From Solirubrobacterales bacterium (GTDB lineage Bacteria; Actinomycetota; Thermoleophilia; Solirubrobacterales; Solirubrobacteraceae): DNA of 5,315 nucleotides. The stretch is from the NCBI GenBank assembly GCA_015655225.1, contig JAATFK010000294.1:1-5315 (forward strand). Direction: 5' to 3'. Position numbers and translations under genes: made by a program. The notes under the pieces are model-generated. The model was not told where the DNA came from and searched no databases. It saw only the letters and a list, made by a program, of their open reading frames with translations. Below, in pieces: positions 4,659-5,315 of the stretch. The number at the start of each line of letters is the position of its first letter. Positions within the stretch are counted from its first letter, which is position 1.

Positions 4659-4667
4659 AGCGTAGCA
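4659..4667 (-). promoter_or_regulatory. Extended -10 promoter box of the zinc-ribbon gene
   Basis: The minus strand reads TGCTACGCT, matching the extended -10 pattern TGnTAnnnT. Its last T lies 10 bases before the ATG at 4648, so the transcript would begin only a few bases before the start codon, giving a nearly leaderless mRNA. No TTGACA-like -35 is found at the usual distance; the region holds the CGGCGC/GCGCCG hairpin instead. The missing Shine-Dalgarno sequence agrees with leaderless translation. This also argues for the 254-residue form. Confidence 0.45.
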
Positions 4668-4670
4668 ACC

Positions 4671-4685
4671 CGGCGCCGAGCGCCG
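4671..4685 (-). terminator. Hairpin after the EF-G-like gene
   Basis: CGGCGC (4671-4676) and GCGCCG (4680-4685) form a perfect 6-bp stem with a 3-base loop, about 40 bases beyond the EF-G-like stop codon. A near-palindrome GGGACCGTCCC reads on the minus strand just before it (about 4692-4702). There is no U-run. The position suggests transcript termination before the zinc-ribbon promoter. Confidence 0.35.
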
Positions 4686-4724
4686 AGCGGCGGGACGGTC
4701 CCTCTCGACGCCGCGAAACTCCTG

Positions 4725-5315
4725 CTATGCGTGGGCTCTCTCGGGTGCCTCCCGGGCGCTTGCGACGACCTTCGCGGCCAGCTGTGGCGGGACGTCGTCG
4801 TAGCGCTCGAACTCGAGCGTGAACTCGCCGCGGCCACCGGTCAGCGAGCGCAGATCTGGCGCGTAGGCGAGCAGCTCGGCGAGCGGGACCTCGGCGCGCA
4901 CCTCCGTCATCGCCCCCACCGGCTCCATCCCGAGCGGCCGGCCGCGGCGGCTGTTGAGGTCGCCGATCACGTCGCCGACGGCGTCGTCGGGGACCGAGAC
5001 GGTCACGAGCATGATCGGCTCCAGCAGGACCGCCTCGGCCTCCTCCAGCGCCTGGCGCATCGCGAGCGCGCCGGCGACCTTGAACGCCAGCTCGGAGGAG
5101 TCGACGGCGTGGTAGGAGCCGTCGCAGACGCGCACCAGCACGTCCTTCACCGGGTAGCCGGCGACGGCGCCGTGGAGCATCGCCTCGCGGACGCCCTTCT
5201 CGACCGCGGGGATGAAGCTGGTCGGGATCACGCCGCCCTTGATCGCGTTGACGAACTGGAAGCCGGCGCCGGGCGGCAGCGGCTCCACCTCGATGTGGCA
5301 GTCGCCGAACTGCCC
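4725..5315 (-). CDS. Elongation factor G-like translational GTPase, C-terminal part
   Basis: About 196 C-terminal residues; the gene continues past the right edge, so the GTPase domain is not seen. The visible start is GQFGDCHIEVEPLPPGAGF, matching the domain IV pattern (GQ-G...I-VEPL), then FVNAIKGGVIPTSFIPAVEKGV and VKDVLVRVCDGSYHAVDSSE. Domain V follows with LEPIMLVTVSVPDDAVGDVI, GDLNSRRGRPLGMEP and LRSLTGGRGEFTLEFERYDD. GDLNSRRG and SLTGGRG are characteristic of EF-G and its paralogs. The QFGDCHIEVEP form points to an EF-G-like paralog (as in the mycobacterial second EF-G type) more than the canonical translocase, which usually reads G-Y-A/G-x-V in domain IV; this is a judgement. It ends in a TAG at 4727-4725 and lies 76 bases before the zinc-ribbon gene. 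Confidence 0.9.
   Translation of the reverse strand, partial: GQFGDCHIEVEPLPPGAGFQFVNAIKGGVIPTSFIPAVEKGVREAMLHGAVAGYPVKDVLVRVCDGSYHAVDSSELAFKVAGALAMRQALEEAEAVLLEPIMLVTVSVPDDAVGDVIGDLNSRRGRPLGMEPVGAMTEVRAEVPLAELLAYAPDLRSLTGGRGEFTLEFERYDDVPPQLAAKVVASAREAPERAHA

Noticed and set aside
3422..4822. Plus-strand frame of 466 codons across the RNase H, 80-residue and zinc-ribbon genes
   Set aside because: It is antisense to three well-supported genes, very Arg/Ala-rich and without motifs.
4649..4837. 63-residue N-terminal extension of the zinc-ribbon protein
   Set aside because: It overlaps the EF-G-like coding region, is Ser/Arg-rich, and the predicted promoter lies inside it.
1..5315. tRNA, rRNA, CRISPR array, insertion sequence, toxin-antitoxin or defence genes
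   Set aside because: No cloverleaf, spaced repeats, terminal inverted repeats, transposase or toxin motifs were seen on either strand.

Overview
This is a high-GC bacterial window with strong G/C preference at third codon positions. The Crp/Fnr-like regulator, the CDVCG zinc-ribbon protein, the small VPEAL protein and the RNase HI-like protein look to me like an actinobacterial genome of the Thermoleophilia/Solirubrobacterales type. That placement comes from remembered protein families, not a search. No tRNA, rRNA, CRISPR array, insertion sequence or integrase is visible.

Left part, minus strand: the first codons of an ArsR-type winged-helix regulator (1-64) follow an ECF-type sigma factor (61-591), joined by a 4-base ATGA stop/start overlap. 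A short divergent intergenic region (592-671) carries a 9-bp direct repeat. Plus strand: a class I SAM-dependent methyltransferase (672-1508), then a Crp/Fnr-family regulator (1624-2436). The junction between these two is the most unusual part of the window. The last 30 bases of the methyltransferase frame also form a 9-codon ORF (MFIRPFIRP) with a 9-base anti-SD match ahead of it. A large two-part hairpin at 1507-1571 starts at its stop codon. The layout resembles a leader peptide with an attenuator or terminator ahead of the regulator.

Right part, minus strand, in order of transcription: the C-terminal third of an EF-G-like translational GTPase (4725-5315, cut by the window edge), a zinc-ribbon protein with an RGAPS/RGGPS repeat linker (3884-4648), an 80-residue conserved hypothetical (3569-3811), an RNase HI-like protein with all four catalytic acids (3154-3555), and a 193-residue conserved hypothetical (2470-3051) convergent with the Crp gene. 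The zinc-ribbon gene has an extended -10 box almost on top of its start codon, suggesting a nearly leaderless mRNA. The 80-residue gene and the RNase H gene are 13 bases apart and probably cotranscribed.

No stretch over 300 bases lacks a gene. The gaps are 592-671, 1509-1623, 2437-2469, 3052-3153, 3812-3883 and 4649-4724. Most genes look like ordinary chromosomal housekeeping or regulatory genes. The novelty is mainly in small elements: the FIRP micro-ORF with its hairpin, a 16-bp palindrome inside the methyltransferase gene, and two micro-ORFs linking the zinc-ribbon and 80-residue genes.
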